NCBI GenBank assembly: GCA_037974665.1
Contig: CM075767.1
Span: 30,901,498-30,965,497 of the forward strand
DNA: 64,000 bases
Source: Ehretia macrophylla
Taxonomy: Eukaryota > Streptophyta > Magnoliopsida > Boraginales > Ehretiaceae
Direction: 5' to 3'
A program made the translations under genes and the position numbers. Below are positions 1 through 11,752 of the stretch, in pieces (position 1 is the stretch's first letter; every line of letters starts with the position of its first letter). The notes under the pieces were generated by a model. That model ran no database searches. It worked only from the letters and a program-made list of their open reading frames with translations, and was not told the DNA's origin.

Positions 1-58
1 TTGCGAGCTAAAACTTGGCTTAGAATTTACCTTAATTTTACCCTAAGCTAAGCACCCA
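1..58. other. Non-5S sequence at left edge of array
   Basis: These bases do not match any part of the 5S repeat unit. Normal spacer sequence begins at about 59-62 with ATGCTGCGTTGTTGAAG. In a complete unit this point would be preceded by the block containing CGATATCACGTCTTGCGAGG, which is absent. The stretch is AT-rich and holds no recognisable gene. It could be the edge of the array or the end of an inserted element lying mostly outside the window; too little is visible to decide. Confidence 0.75.
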
Positions 59-181
59 TCAATGCTGCGTTGTTGAAGAGGATGGGCTGTTGTTAAGCCC
101 ATTGGGCCTTCTGAATTGGCCATCTCTCTAGGCTGGGACTGTGAACCGTTAACACAAAAAGGAATTCTACCCCACCATGAC

Positions 182-300
182 GGGTGCGATCATACCAGCA
201 CTAATGTACCGGATCCCATCAAAACTCCGAAGTTAAACGTGCTTGGGCGAGAGTAGTACAAGGATGGGTGACCCCGTGGGAAGTCCTCGTGTTGCACCCC
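182..300 (+). rRNA. 5S rRNA: 5S rRNA gene copy 1
   Basis: 5S rRNA is the small RNA of the large ribosomal subunit; in plants RNA polymerase III makes it from tandem arrays, using promoter boxes inside the gene. The copy is 119 bp. Its ends GGGTGC and GCACCC can pair as helix I, box A lies near +50 to +64 and box C near +80 to +97. T4 and T8 runs follow as terminators. A C stands at -1, as in other plant 5S genes, but no clear TATA box is seen near -28, only CACAAAAAGG. Variants here and below are given from +1 against the consensus of this window: C26T, G41A, G56A, T79A, C95G. G56A falls in box A. Confidence 0.97.
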
Positions 301-858
301 CCTTTTCAATTTTTTTTCCTCCGGTTAGGGTTGCCAAGATACTTTATCCACCACATTTCTATTATCGAATCCCACGGAACCTTGGGCAAGACAACTTCGC
401 TTCACGTGGAGGCTGGGTCCGCAAACCGGGGGCGTAGGGCTTGTGACCAAGTCTCCGTCGCTCCGGTGCCCATAACTTTTGATCCGTAAGGAGTTACGCG
501 GTGCACAGGATACCGTTGGAAAGCTCTCTGAGAGCTCTACGACGGGGGCAGCAAGCTTGCTCACTTTGCTCTTTTTGGAGCCCAAAATCGAACGTTTTCT
601 TCTGTTTCGGGCCACTTTTCTTATTAAGCTCTATTTTTTCATCCCGGATCATACGTCGTGATATGTAAAAAGGACGACAACCTTAGTCGCTGGACATTAG
701 AGGACCCTACAATGCGTCGATATCACATCTTGCGAGGATACTATGTTGTTGAAGCGGATGGGTTGTTGTTAAGCCCATTGGGCCTTCTGAATGGGCCATC
801 TCTCTAGGCTGGGACTGTGAACCGTTAACACAAAAAGGAATTCTACCCCCACCTTGAC

Positions 859-977
859 GGGTGCGATCATACCAGCACTAATGCACCGGATCCCATCAGA
901 ACTCCGAAGTTAAGCGTGCTTGGGCGAGAGTAGTACTAGGATAGGTGACCCACTGGGAAGTCCTCGTGTTGCACCCC
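859..977 (+). rRNA. 5S rRNA: 5S rRNA gene copy 2
   Basis: Starts 677 bp after copy 1. Variants: G85A (box C) and C94A. Helix I ends are intact. The downstream T-run is interrupted as GCTTTTCAATTTTTTTTCG. Confidence 0.97.
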
Positions 978-1535
978 GCTTTTCAATTTTTTTTCGTCTG
1001 GTTAGGGTTACAAAGATACTTTATCAACCACATTTTTATTATCGAATCCAACGGCATCTTCGGCAACACAACATCGCTTCCCGTGGAGGCTGGGCCCGCA
1101 AATCGAGGGCGTAGGGCTTGTGACCAGGTCTTCGTCGCTCCGGTGCCCATACCTTTTGATCCGTAAGGAGTTATGCGGCGCACAACATACCGTTGGAAAG
1201 CTGTCCGAGAGCTCTACGACGGGGGCAGCAAGCTTGCTTGCTGTGCCCTTTTTGGAGCCCGAAATCGAATGTTTTCATCAGTTTCAGTCCACTTTTCTTA
1301 TTAAGCTCTGTTTTTCCGTCCCAGCTCGTACGTCGTGAGCTGTTAAAAGGACGGCATCCTTATTCGCTGGACATTAGAGGGCCCTACAATGCATCGATAT
1401 CACGTCTTGCGAGGATGCTGCGTTGTTGAAGCGGATGGGTTGTTGTTAAGCCCATTGGGCCTTCTGAATGGGACAACTCTCTAGGCTGGGACTGTGAACC
1501 GTTAACACAAAAAGGAATTCTACCCCCAACATGAC

Positions 1536-1654
1536 GAGTGCGATCATACCAGCACTAATGCACCGGATCCCATCAGAACTCCGAAGTGAAGCGTGCTTGG
1601 GCGAGAGTAGAACTAGGATGGGTGACCCCCTGGGAAGTCCTCGTGTTGCACCCC
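1536..1654 (+). rRNA. 5S rRNA: 5S rRNA gene copy 3
   Basis: Variants G2A, T53G and T76A. G2A breaks a helix I pair and T53G lies in box A. Confidence 0.96.
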
Positions 1655-2212
1655 TCTTTTCAATTTTTTTTCCTCCGGTTAGGGTTGCCAAGATACTTTA
1701 TCCATCACATTTCTATTATCGAATCCCACGGCACCTAGGGCAAGACAACTTCGCTTCATGTGGAGGCTAGGCCCGTAAACCGAGGGCGTAGGGCTTGTGA
1801 CCAAGTCTCCGTCGCTGCGGTGCCCACAACTTTTGATCCGTAAGTAGTTACGCGGCGCACAGCATACCGTTGGAAAGCTCTCCGAGAGCTCTACGATGGG
1901 GGCAGCGAGCTTGCTCGCTATGCCCTTTTTGGAACCCAAAATCGAACGTTTTCATCAGTTTCGGGCCACATTTCTTATTAAGCTCTGTTTTTTGGTCCCG
2001 GATCGTACGTCGTGAGCTGTTAAAAGGACGACAACCTTACTCGCTGGACATTAGAGGGCCCTACAATGCGTCGATATCACGTCTTGCGAGGATGCTGCGT
2101 TGTAGAAGTGGATGGGTTGTTGTTAAGCCTATTAGGCCTTTTGAATGGGCCATCCCTCTAGGCTGGGACTGTAAAACGTTAACACAAAAAGGAATTCTAC
2201 CCCTAACATGAC

Positions 2213-2331
2213 GGGTGCGATCATACCAGCACTAATGAACCGGATCCCATCAGAACTCTGAAGTTAAGCGTGCTTGGGCGAGAGTAGCACTAGGATGGGT
2301 GACCCCCTGGGAAATCCTCGTGTTGCACCCC
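2213..2331 (+). rRNA. 5S rRNA: 5S rRNA gene copy 4
   Basis: Variants C26A, C47T, T76C, G102A. T76C is shared with copies 5 and 8, so this is a local lineage. The following T-run is shortened to T7. Confidence 0.96.
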
Positions 2332-2887
2332 TTTTTCAATTTTTTTCCTCCGGTTAGGGTTGCCAAGATACTTTATCCACCACATTTCTATTATCGAATC
2401 CCACGGCACCTTGGGCAAGACAACATCGCTTCACGTGGAGGCTGGGCCCACAAACCGAGGGCGTAGGGCTTGTGACGATATCTCCGTCGCTCCGGTGCCC
2501 ATAACTTTTTATCGGTAAAAAGTTACGCGGTGCACAGCATACCGTCGGAAAGCTCTCCGAGAGCTCTACGACAGGGGTAGCCAGCTTGCTCGGTGTGCCC
2601 TTTTTGGAGCCCAAAATCGAACGTTTTCATCAGTTTCGGGCCACTTTTCTTATTAAGCTCTATTTTTTCGTCCCGGATCGTACGTTGTGAGCTGTTAAAA
2701 GGACGACAACCTTATTTGCTGGACATTAGAGGGCCCTATAATGCGTCGATATCACGTCTTGCGAGGATGCTGCGTTGTTGAAGCAGATCGGTTGTTATTA
2801 AGCCCATTGGGCCTTCTGAATGGGCCGTCTCTCTAGGCTAGGACTGTGAAACGTTAACACAAAAAGGAATTCTACCCCCAACATGAC

Positions 2888-3006
2888 GGGTTCGATCATA
2901 CCAGCACTAATGCACCGGATCCCATCAGAACTCCGAAGTTAAGCGTGCTTGGGCGAGAGTAGCACTAGGATGGGTGACCCCCTGGCAAGTCCTCGTGTTG
3001 CACCCC
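2888..3006 (+). rRNA. 5S rRNA: 5S rRNA gene copy 5 (first member of duplicated block)
   Basis: Variants G5T (breaks helix I), T76C, G99C. The 3' half, with T76C and G99C, is identical to that of copy 8, which lies 2003 bp downstream; see the duplication entries. Confidence 0.97.
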
Positions 3007-3563
3007 CTTTTTCAATTTTTTTCCTCCGGTTAGGGTTGCCAAGATACTTTATCCACCACATTTCTATTATCGAATCCCACGGCACCTTGGGCAAGACAAC
3101 TTCGCTTCACGTGGAGGCTGGGCCCGCAAACCGAGGGCGTAGGGCTTGTGACCAAGTCTCTGTCGCTCCGGTGCCCATAATTTTTGATCCGTAAGGAGTT
3201 ACGCGGCGCACAGCATACCGTTGGAATGTTCTCCAAGAGCTCTACGACGGGGGCAGCGACCTTGCTCGTTTTGCCCTTTTTGGAGCCCAAAATTGAACGT
3301 TTTCATCAGTTTTGGGCCACTTTTCTTAATTAGCTCTGTTTTTTCATCCCGGATTGTACGTCGTGAGCTGTTAAAAGGACGACAACCTTACTCGCTGGAC
3401 ATTAGAGGGCCCTAAAATGCATCGATATCACGGCTTGCGAGGATGCTGCGTTGTTGAAGCGGATGGGTTGTTGTTAAGCCCATTGGGCCTTTTGAATGGG
3501 CTGTCTCTCTAGGCTGGGACTTTGAAACGTTAACACAAAAAGGAATTCTACCCCCAACATGAT

Positions 3564-3682
3564 GGGTGCGATCATACCAGCACTAATGCACTGGATCCCA
3601 TCAGAACTCCGAAGTTAAGCGTGATTGGGCGAGAGTAGTACTAGGATGGGTGACCCACTGGGAAGTCCTCGTGTTGCAACCC
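3564..3682 (+). rRNA. 5S rRNA: 5S rRNA gene copy 6
   Basis: Variants C29T, C61A, C94A and C116A, all four shared with copy 9 exactly 2003 bp downstream. C61A falls in box A; C116A opens a helix I pair. Confidence 0.96.
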
Positions 3683-4240
3683 CCTTTTCAATTTTTTTTC
3701 CTCCGATTAGGGTTACCAAGATACTTTATCCACCACATTACTATTATCGAATCCCACGGCATCTTGGGCAAGACGACTTCGCTTCACGTGGAGGCTGGGC
3801 CAGCAAACCGAAGGTGTAGGGCTTGTGACCAGGTTTTCGTCGCTCCGGTGCCCATAACTTTTGATCCGTAAGGAGTTACACGGCACACAGCATACCGTTG
3901 GAAAACTCTCTGAGAGCTCTATGACACGGGCAGTGAGCTTGCCCGCTTTGCACTTTTTGGAGGCCAAAATTGAACGTTTTCATTAGTTTCGGGCCACTTT
4001 TCTTATTATGCTCTGTTTTTCCCTCCCGGATCATACGTCGTCAGCTGTTAAAAGGACGACAACCTTACTCGCTGGACATTAGAGGGCCCTACAATGTGTC
4101 GATATCACGTCTTGCGATGATGATGCGTTGTTGAATCGGATGGGTTGTTGTTAAGCCCATTGGGCCTTCTGAATGGGCCATCTCTCTAGGATGCGACTGT
4201 GAACCATTAACACAAAAAGGAATTCTACCCCCACCATGAC

Positions 4241-4359
4241 GGGTGCGATCATACCAGCAATAATGCATCGGATCCCATCAGAACTCTGAAGTTAAGCGTG
4301 CTTGGGCGAGAGTAGTACTAGGATGGCTGACCCCCTGTGAAGTCCTAGTGTTGCACCCC
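4241..4359 (+). rRNA. 5S rRNA: 5S rRNA gene copy 7
   Basis: Variants C20A, C28T, C47T, G87C (box C), G98T, C107A. Copy 10 carries the same set except at 98. Its spacer is 27 bp short. Confidence 0.95.
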
Positions 4360-4890
4360 CCTTTTCAATTTTTTTTCCTCCGGTTAGGGTTGCCAAAATA
4401 CTTAATCCACCACATTTCTATTATCGAATCCCACGGCACCTTGGCCAAGACAACTTCGCTTCACATGGAGGATTGTGACCAGGTCTCTGTCGCTCCGGTG
4501 CCCATAACTTTTGATCTGTAAGGAGTTACGCGGCGCACAGCATACCATTGGAAAGCTCTCCAAGAGCTCTACGACGGGGGCATCAAGCTTTCTCGCTGTG
4601 CCCTTTTTGGAGCCTAAAATCGAACATTTTCATCAGTTTCGGGCCACTTTTCTTATTAAGCTCTGTTTTTCCCTCCAGGATCGTACGTCGTGAGCTGTTA
4701 AAAGGACGACAACTTTACACGATGGACATTAGAGGGCCCTACAATGCGTCGATATCACGTCTTGCGAGGATGCTGCGTTGTTGAAGCGGATGGGTTGTTG
4801 TTAAGCCCATTGGGCCTTCTGAATGGGCCATCTCTCTAGGCTGGGACTGTGAACCGTTAACACCAAAAGGAATTCTACCCCCACCATGAT
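4360..4890 (+). repeat. Spacer 7 with 27-bp deletion
   Basis: The spacer reads CACATGGAGGATTGTGACC around 4463-4481, where intact units have about 27 more bases covering the GGCTGGGCCCGCAAACCGAG block. The unit is therefore 650 bp. The same deletion occurs in spacer 10, and both copies descend from one event carried through the block duplication. Confidence 0.9.
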
Positions 4891-5009
4891 GGGTGCGATC
4901 GTACCATCTCTAATGCACCGGATCCCATCAAAACTCCGAAGTTAATCGTGCTTGGGCGAGAGTAGCACTAGGATGGGTGACCCCCTGGCAAGTCCTCGTG
5001 TTGCACCCC
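4891..5009 (+). rRNA. 5S rRNA: 5S rRNA gene copy 8 (hybrid at crossover junction)
   Basis: Variants A11G, G17T, A19T, G41A, G56T, T76C, G99C. The 5' part (GTACCATCTC and AAAACTCC) is that of copy 11; the 3' part (T76C, G99C) is that of copy 5. The switch lies between about 4938 and 4964. A gene with the head of one copy and the tail of another is what unequal crossing-over between copies 5 and 11 would leave. Confidence 0.96.
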
Positions 5010-5566
5010 CTTTTTCAATTTTTTTCCTCCGGTTAGGGTTGCCAAGATAATTTATCCACCACATTTCTATTATCGAATCCCACGGCACCTTGGGCAAGAC
5101 AACTTCGCTTCACGTGGAGAAAGGGCCCGCAAACCAAGGGCGTAGGGCTTGTGACCAAGTCTCCGTCGCTCCGGTGCCCATAATTTTTGATCCGTAAGGA
5201 GTTACGCGGCGCACAGCATACCGTTGGAATGTTCTCCAAGAGCTCTACGACGGGGGCAGCGACCTTGCTCGTTTTGCCCTTTTTGGAGCCCAAAATTGAA
5301 CGTTTTCATCAGTTTTGGGCCACTTTTCTTATTTAGCTCTAGTTTTTCATCCCGGATTGTACGTCGTGAGCTGTTAAAAGGACGACAACCTTACTCGCTG
5401 GACATTAGAGGGCCCTAAAATGCATCGATATCACGGCTTGCGAGGATGCTGCGTTGTTGAAGTGGATGGGTTGTTGTTAAGCCCATTGGGCCTTTTGAAT
5501 GGGCTGTCTCTCTAGGCTGGGACTTTGAAACATTAACACAAAAAGGAATTCTACCCCCAACTTGAT

Positions 5567-5685
5567 GGGTGCGATCATACCGACACTAATGCACTGGATC
5601 CCATCAGAACTCCGAAGTTAAGCGTGATTGGGCGAGAGTAGTACTAGGATGGGTGACCCACTGGGAAGTCCTCGTGTTGCAACCC
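5567..5685 (+). rRNA. 5S rRNA: 5S rRNA gene copy 9
   Basis: Twin of copy 6: shares C29T, C61A, C94A, C116A and adds A16G and G17A, which must postdate the duplication. Confidence 0.96.
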
Positions 5686-6243
5686 CCTTTTCAATTTTTT
5701 TTCCTCCGATTCGGGTTACCAAGATACTTTATCCACCACATTACTATTATCGAATCCCACGGCATCTTGGGCAAGACGACTTCGCTTCACGTGGAGGCTG
5801 GGCCAGCAAACCGAGGGTGTAGGGCTTGTGACCAGGTTTTCGTCGCTCCGGTGCCCATAACTTTTGATCCGTAAGGAGTTACACGGCACACAGCATACCG
5901 TTGGAAAACTCTCTGAGAGCTCTATGACACGGGCAGTGAGCTTGCCCGCTTTGCACTTTTTGGAGGCCAAAATTGAACGTTTTCATTAGTTTCGGGCCAC
6001 TTTTCTTATTATGCTCTGTTTTTCCCTCCCGGATCATACGTCGTCAGCTGTTAAAAGGACGACAACCTTACTCGCTGGACATTAGAGGGCCCTACAATGT
6101 GTCGATATCACGTCTTGCGATGATGATGCGTTGTTGAATCGGATGGGTTGTTGTTAAGCCCATTGGGCCTTCTGAATGGGCCATCTCTCTAGGATGCGAC
6201 TGTGAACCATTAACACAAAAAGGAATTCTACCCCCACCATGAC

Positions 6244-6362
6244 GGGTGCGATCATACCAGCAATAATGCATCGGATCCCATCAGAACTCTGAAGTTAAGC
6301 GTGCTTGGGCGAGAGTAGTACTAGGATGGCTGACCCCCTGCGAAGTCCTAGTGTTGCACCCC
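6244..6362 (+). rRNA. 5S rRNA: 5S rRNA gene copy 10
   Basis: Twin of copy 7: C20A, C28T, C47T, G87C, C107A shared; position 98 is C here and T in copy 7. Confidence 0.95.
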
Positions 6363-6893
6363 CCTTTTCAATTTTTTTTCCTCCGGTTAGGGTTGCCAAA
6401 ATACTTAATCCACCACATTTCTATTATCGAATCCCACGGCACCTTGGCCAAGACAACTTCGCTTCACATGGAGGATTGTGACCAGGTCTCTGTCGCTCCG
6501 GTGCCCATAACTTTTGATCTGTAAGGAGTTACGCGGCGCACAGCATACCATTGGAAAGCTCTCCAAGAGCTCTACGACGGGGGCATCAAGCTTTCTCGCT
6601 GTGCCCTTTTTGGAGCCTAAAATCGAACATTTTCATCAGTTTCGGGCCACTTTTCTTATTAAGCTCTGTTTTTCCCTCCAGGATCGTACGTCGTGAGCTG
6701 TTAAAAGGACGACAACTTTACACGATGGACATTAGAGGGCCCTACAATGCGTCGATATCACGTCTTGCGAGGATGCTGCGTTGTTGAAGCGGATGGGTTG
6801 TTGTTAAGCCCATTGGGCCTTCTGAATGGGCCATCTCTCTAGGCTGGGACTGTGAACCGTTAACACCAAAAGGAATTCTACCCCCACCATGAA
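6363..6893 (+). repeat. Spacer 10 with 27-bp deletion
   Basis: Same deletion as spacer 7, at about 6473, giving a 650-bp unit. The rest of the spacer is ordinary. Confidence 0.9.
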
Positions 6894-7012
6894 GGGTGCG
6901 ATCGTACCATCTCTAATGCACCGGATCCCATCAAAACTCCGAAGTTAAGCGTGCTTGGGCGAGAGTAGTACTAGGATGGGTGACCCCCTGGGAAGTCCTC
7001 GTGTTGCATCCC
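6894..7012 (+). rRNA. 5S rRNA: 5S rRNA gene copy 11
   Basis: Variants A11G, G17T, A19T, G41A, C116T. C116T keeps a G-U pair with G3. This copy supplied the 5' half of hybrid copy 8. The T-run after it is nine long. Confidence 0.96.
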
Positions 7013-7571
7013 CCTTTTCAATTTTTTTTTCCTCCAGTTAGGGTTGCCAAGATACTTTATCCTCCACAATTCTATTATCGAATCCCACGGCACCTTGGGC
7101 AAGACAACTTCGCTTCACGTGGAGGCTGGGCCCGCAAACCAAGGGCGTAGGGCTTGTGACAAGGTCTCCGTCGCTCCGGTGCCTATAACTTTTGATTCGT
7201 AAGGAGTTACGCGGGGCACATCATACCGTTGGAAAGCTCTCTGAGAGCTCTACGACGGGGGCAGCGAGCCTGCTCGCTTTGCCCATTTTGGAGCCCAAAA
7301 TTGAACGTTTTCATCAGTTTCGGGCCACTTTTCTTATTAAGGTCTATTTTTTGGTCCCGGATCGTACGTCGGGAGCTGTTAAAAGGACGACGACCTTACT
7401 CGCTGGACATTCGACGGCCCTACAATGCATCGATATCACATCTTTCGAGGATGCTGCATTGTTGAAGTTGATGGGTTGTTGTTAAGCCCATTGGGCCTTC
7501 TGAATGTGCCATCTCTCTAGGATGGGATTGTGAACCGTTAACACAGAAATAAATTCTACCCCCAACATGAC

Positions 7572-7690
7572 GGGTGCGATCATACCAGCACTAATGCACC
7601 GGATCCCATCAGAACTCCGAAGTTTAGCGTGCTTGGGCGAGAGTAGTACTAGGATGGGTGACCCCTTGGGAAGTCCTCGTGTTGCACCCC
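7572..7690 (+). rRNA. 5S rRNA: 5S rRNA gene copy 12
   Basis: Variants A54T (box A) and C95T. Confidence 0.97.
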
Positions 7691-8248
7691 CCTTTTCAAT
7701 TTTTTTTCCTCCGATTAGGGTTGCCAAGATACTTTATCCACCACATTTCTATTTTTGAATCCCACGGCACCTTGGGCAAGACTACTTCGCTTCACGTGGA
7801 GGCTGGGCCCGCAAACCGAGGGCGTAGGCCTTGTGACCAGGTCTCCGTCGCTCTGGTTCCCATAACTTTTGATCCGTAAGGAGTTACGCGGCACACAGCA
7901 TACCGTTGGAAAGCTCTCTGAGAGCTCTACGACAGGGGCAGCAAGCTTGCTTGCTTTGCCCTTTTTGTACCCCGAAATCGAACGTTTTCATCAACTTCGG
8001 GCCACTTTTCTTATTAAGCTCTGTTTTTCCGTCCCGGATCGTACGTCGTGAGCTGTTAAAAGGACGACAACCTTACTCGCTGGACATTAGAGGGCCCTAC
8101 AAAGGGTCGATACCACGTCTTGCGAGGATGCAGCGTTGTTGAAGCGGATGGGTTGTTGTTAAGCCCATTGGGCCTTCTGAATGAGCCATCTCTCTAGACT
8201 GGGACTGTGAACCGTTAACAGAAAAAGGTATTCTACCCCGACTATGAC

Positions 8249-8367
8249 GGGTGCGATCATACCAGCACTAATGCACCGGATCCCATCAGAACTCCGAAGT
8301 TAAGCGTGCTTGGGCGAGAGTAGTACTAGGATGGGTGACCCCTTGGGAAATCCTCGTGTTGCACCCC
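8249..8367 (+). rRNA. 5S rRNA: 5S rRNA gene copy 13
   Basis: Variants C95T and G102A only; promoter boxes intact. The first terminator T4 is changed to ATTT, leaving the T8 run. Confidence 0.97.
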
Positions 8368-8925
8368 CCATTTCAATTTTTTTTCCTTCGGTTAGGGTTG
8401 CCAAGATACTTTATCCACCACAATTCTATTATCGAATCCCATGGCACCTTGGGCAAGACAACTTCGCTTCGCGTGGAGGCTGGGCCCGCAAACCGAGGGC
8501 GTAGGGCTTGTGACCAGGTCTCCGTCGCTCCGGTGCCCATAACTTTTGATCCGTAAGGAGTTACGCAGCGCATAGCATACCGTTGGAAAGCTCTCCGAGA
8601 GCTCTACGACAGGGGCAGCGAGCATGCTCACTGTGCCCTTTTTGGAGCCCAAAATCGAACGTTTTCATCAGTTTCGGACCACTTTTCTTATTAAGCTCTG
8701 TTTTTCCGTCACGAATCGTACGTCGTGAGCTGTTAAAAGTACTACAACCTTACACGCTGGACAATAGAGGGCCCTACAATGTGTCAATATCACGTCTTGC
8801 GAGGATGTTGCGTTGTCGAAGCGGATGGGTTGTTGTTAATCCTATTGGGCCTTTTGAATGGGCCATCTCTCTAGGCTGGGACTGTGAACCGTTAACACAA
8901 ACATGAATTCTACTCCCAACATGAC

Positions 8926-9044
8926 GGGTTCGATCATACCAGCACTAATGCACCGGATCCCATCAGAACTCTGAAGTTAAGCGTGCTTGGGCGAGAGTAG
9001 TACTAGGAAGGACGACCCCCTGGGAAGTCCTCGTGTTGTACCCC
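8926..9044 (+). rRNA. 5S rRNA: 5S rRNA gene copy 14, box C damaged
   Basis: Variants G5T, C47T, T84A, G87A, T88C, C114T. Three changes cluster in box C, which reads GGAAGGACGACC. TFIIIA binding is therefore doubtful and the copy may be silent. Confidence 0.93.
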
Positions 9045-9602
9045 CCTTTTCAATTTTTTTTCCTCCGGTTAGGGTTGCCAAGATACTTTATCCACCACAT
9101 TTCTTTTATCGAATCCCACGGCACCTTGGGCAAGACAACTTCGCTTCACGTGGAGGCTGGGACCTCAAACTGAGGGCGTTGGGCTTGTGACCAGGTCTCC
9201 GTCGCTCCAGTGCCCATAACTTTTGATCCGTAAGGAGTTACGCAGCGCACAGCATACCGTTGGAAAGCTCTCCGAGAGCTCTACGACGGAGGCAGGGAGC
9301 ATGCTCACTGTGCCCTTTTTGGTGCCAAAAATTGAACATTTTCATCTGTTTCGGGACACTTTTCTTATTAAGCTCTGTTTTTCTGTCCCGGATCGTACGT
9401 CGTGAGCTATTAAAAGGACGACAACCTTACTCGCTAGACATTAGAGGGCCCTACAATGCGTCGATATCTTGTCTTGCGAGGATGCTGCGTTGTTGAAGCG
9501 GATGGGTTGTTGTTAAGCCCATTGGGCCTTCTGAATGGGCTATCTCTCTAGGCTGGGACTGTGAACCGTTAACACAAAAAGGAATTCTACCCCCACCATG
9601 AT

Positions 9603-9721
9603 GGGTGCGATCATACCAGCACTAATGCACCGGATCCCATCAGAACTCCGAAGTTAAGCGTGCTTGGGCGAGAGTAGTACTAGGATGGGTGACCCCCTGG
9701 AAAGTCCTAGTGTTGTACCCC
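9603..9721 (+). rRNA. 5S rRNA: 5S rRNA gene copy 15
   Basis: Variants G99A, C107A, C114T. C114T leaves a G-U pair in helix I. Confidence 0.96.
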
Positions 9722-10280
9722 CCTTTTCAATTTTTTTTCCTCCGGTTATGGTTGCCAAGATACTTTATCCACCACATTTCTTTTATCGAATCCCACGGCA
9801 CCTTGGGCAAGACAACTTCGCTTCACGTGGTGGCTGGGCCCGCAAACCGAGGGCGTAGGACTTGTGACTAGGTCTCCGTCGCTTCGGTGCCCATAACGTT
9901 TGATTCGTAAGGAGTTACGCGGCGCACAGCATACCGTTGGAAAGCTCTCTGAGAGCTCTACGATGGAGGCAGCAAGCTTGTTTGCTATGCCCTTTTTGGA
10001 GCCCAAAATTGAACGTTTTCATCAGTTTCGGGCCACTTTTCTTATTAAGCTCTGTTTTTTCATCCCGAGTCAAACGTCGTGAGCTGTTAAAGTGACGACA
10101 ACCTTACTCGCTGGACATTAGAGGGCCCTACAATGCGTCGATATCACGTCTTGCGAGGATGCTGCGTTGTTGAAGAGGATGGGTTGTTGTTAAGCCCATT
10201 GGGCCTTCTCAAATGGGCCATCTCTCTAGGCTGGGACTGTGAACCGTTAACACAAAGAGGAATTCTACCCCCAACATGAC

Positions 10281-10399
10281 GGGTGCGATCATACCAGCAC
10301 TAATGCACCGGATCCCATCAGAACTCCGAAGTTAAGCGTGCTTGGGCGAGAGTAGTACTAAGATGGGTGACCCCCTGGGATGTCCTCGTGTTGCACCCC
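10281..10399 (+). rRNA. 5S rRNA: 5S rRNA gene copy 16
   Basis: Variants G81A (box C) and A101T. Confidence 0.97.
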
Positions 10400-10957
10400 C
10401 CTTTTCAATTTTTTTTCCTCCGGTTAGGGTTGCCAAGATACTTTATCCACCACATTTCTATTATCGAATCCCACGGCACCTTGGGCAAGACAACTTCGCT
10501 TCACGTGGTGGCTGGGCCCGCAAACTGTGGGCGTAGGGCCTGTGACCAGGTCTCCGTCGCTCCGGAGCCCATAACTTTTGATCCGTAAGGTGTTACGCGG
10601 TGCACAACATACCGTTGGAAAGTTCTTCGAGAGCTCTATGACGGGGGCAGCATGCTTGCTTGTTGTGCCCTTTTTGAAGCCCAAAATCGAACGTTTTCAT
10701 CAGTTTCGGGCCACTTTTCTTATTAAGCTATGTTTTTTTGTCCCAGATCGTACGTCATGAGCTGTTAAAAGGACGACAACCTCACTCGCTGGACATTAGA
10801 GGGCCCTAAAATGCGTCGATATCACGTCTTGCGAGGATGCTGCGTTGTTGAAGCGGATGGGTTGTTGTTAAGCCCACTAGGCGTTCTGAATGGGCCATCT
10901 CTCTAGGCTGCGACTGTGAACCGTTAACACAAAAATGAATTCTACCCCCAACATGAC

Positions 10958-11076
10958 CGGTGTGATCATACCAGCACTAATGCACCGGATCCCATCAGAA
11001 CTCCGAAGTTAAGCATGCTTGTGCGAGAGTAGTACTAGGATGGGTGAACCCCTGGGAAGTCCTCGCGTTGCACCCC
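10958..11076 (+). rRNA. 5S rRNA: 5S rRNA gene copy 17
   Basis: Variants G1C, C6T, G58A, G65T, C91A, T109C. The first base is changed and box A has one substitution, with another just past it. Confidence 0.95.
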
Positions 11077-11633
11077 CCTTTTCAATTTTTTTTCCTCCAG
11101 TTAGGGTTGCCAAGATACTTTTTCCACCACATTTCTATTACCGAATCCCACGGCACCTTGGGCAAGGCAACTTCGCTTCACGTGGAAGCTGGGCCCGCAA
11201 ACCGAGGGCGTAGGGCTTGTGACCAGGTCTCCGTCGCTCCGGTGCCCATAACTTTTGATCCGTAAGGAGTTACGCGGCGTACAGCATACCGTTGGAAAGC
11301 ACTCCGAGAGCTCTACGACGGGAGTTGCGAGCTGGCTCGCTTGCCCTTTTTAGAGCCCAAAATCGAACGTTTTCATCAGTTTCCGGCCACTTTTCTTATT
11401 AAACTCTGTTTTTCCATCTCGGATCGTACGTCGTGAGCTGTTAAAAGGACGACAACCTTACTCGCTGGACATTAAACGGCCCTACAATGCGCCGATATCA
11501 CGTTTTGCGAGGATGCTACGTTGTTGAAGCGGATGGGTTGTTGTTAAGCCCATTGGGCCTTCTGAATGGGCCATCTCTCAAGGCTGGGACTGTGAACCAT
11601 TAACACAAAAAGGAATTCTACCTCTACCATGGC

Positions 11634-11752
11634 GGGTGTGATCATACCAGCACTAATGCACCGGATCCCATCAGAACTCAGAAGTTAAGTGTGCTTGGGC
11701 GAGTGTAGTACTAGGATGGGTGACCCCTCGGAAAGTCCTCGTGTTGCACCCC
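11634..11752 (+). rRNA. 5S rRNA: 5S rRNA gene copy 18
   Basis: Variants C6T, C47A, C57T, A71T, C95T, T96C, G99A. Its spacer has the CGGATGTTGGG subtype shared with units 19 and 21. Confidence 0.94.

Larger units (their letters stand above)
2938..6942 (+). repeat. Tandem 2003-bp three-unit duplication
   Basis: About 2938-4940 and 4941-6942 are near-identical blocks of three units each. Matching genes lie exactly 2003 bp apart: 2888/4891, 3564/5567, 4241/6244 and 4891/6894. Private variants, including the 27-bp spacer deletion, repeat in register. Few differences separate the blocks, so the duplication is young compared with the spread among other units. Confidence 0.93.
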
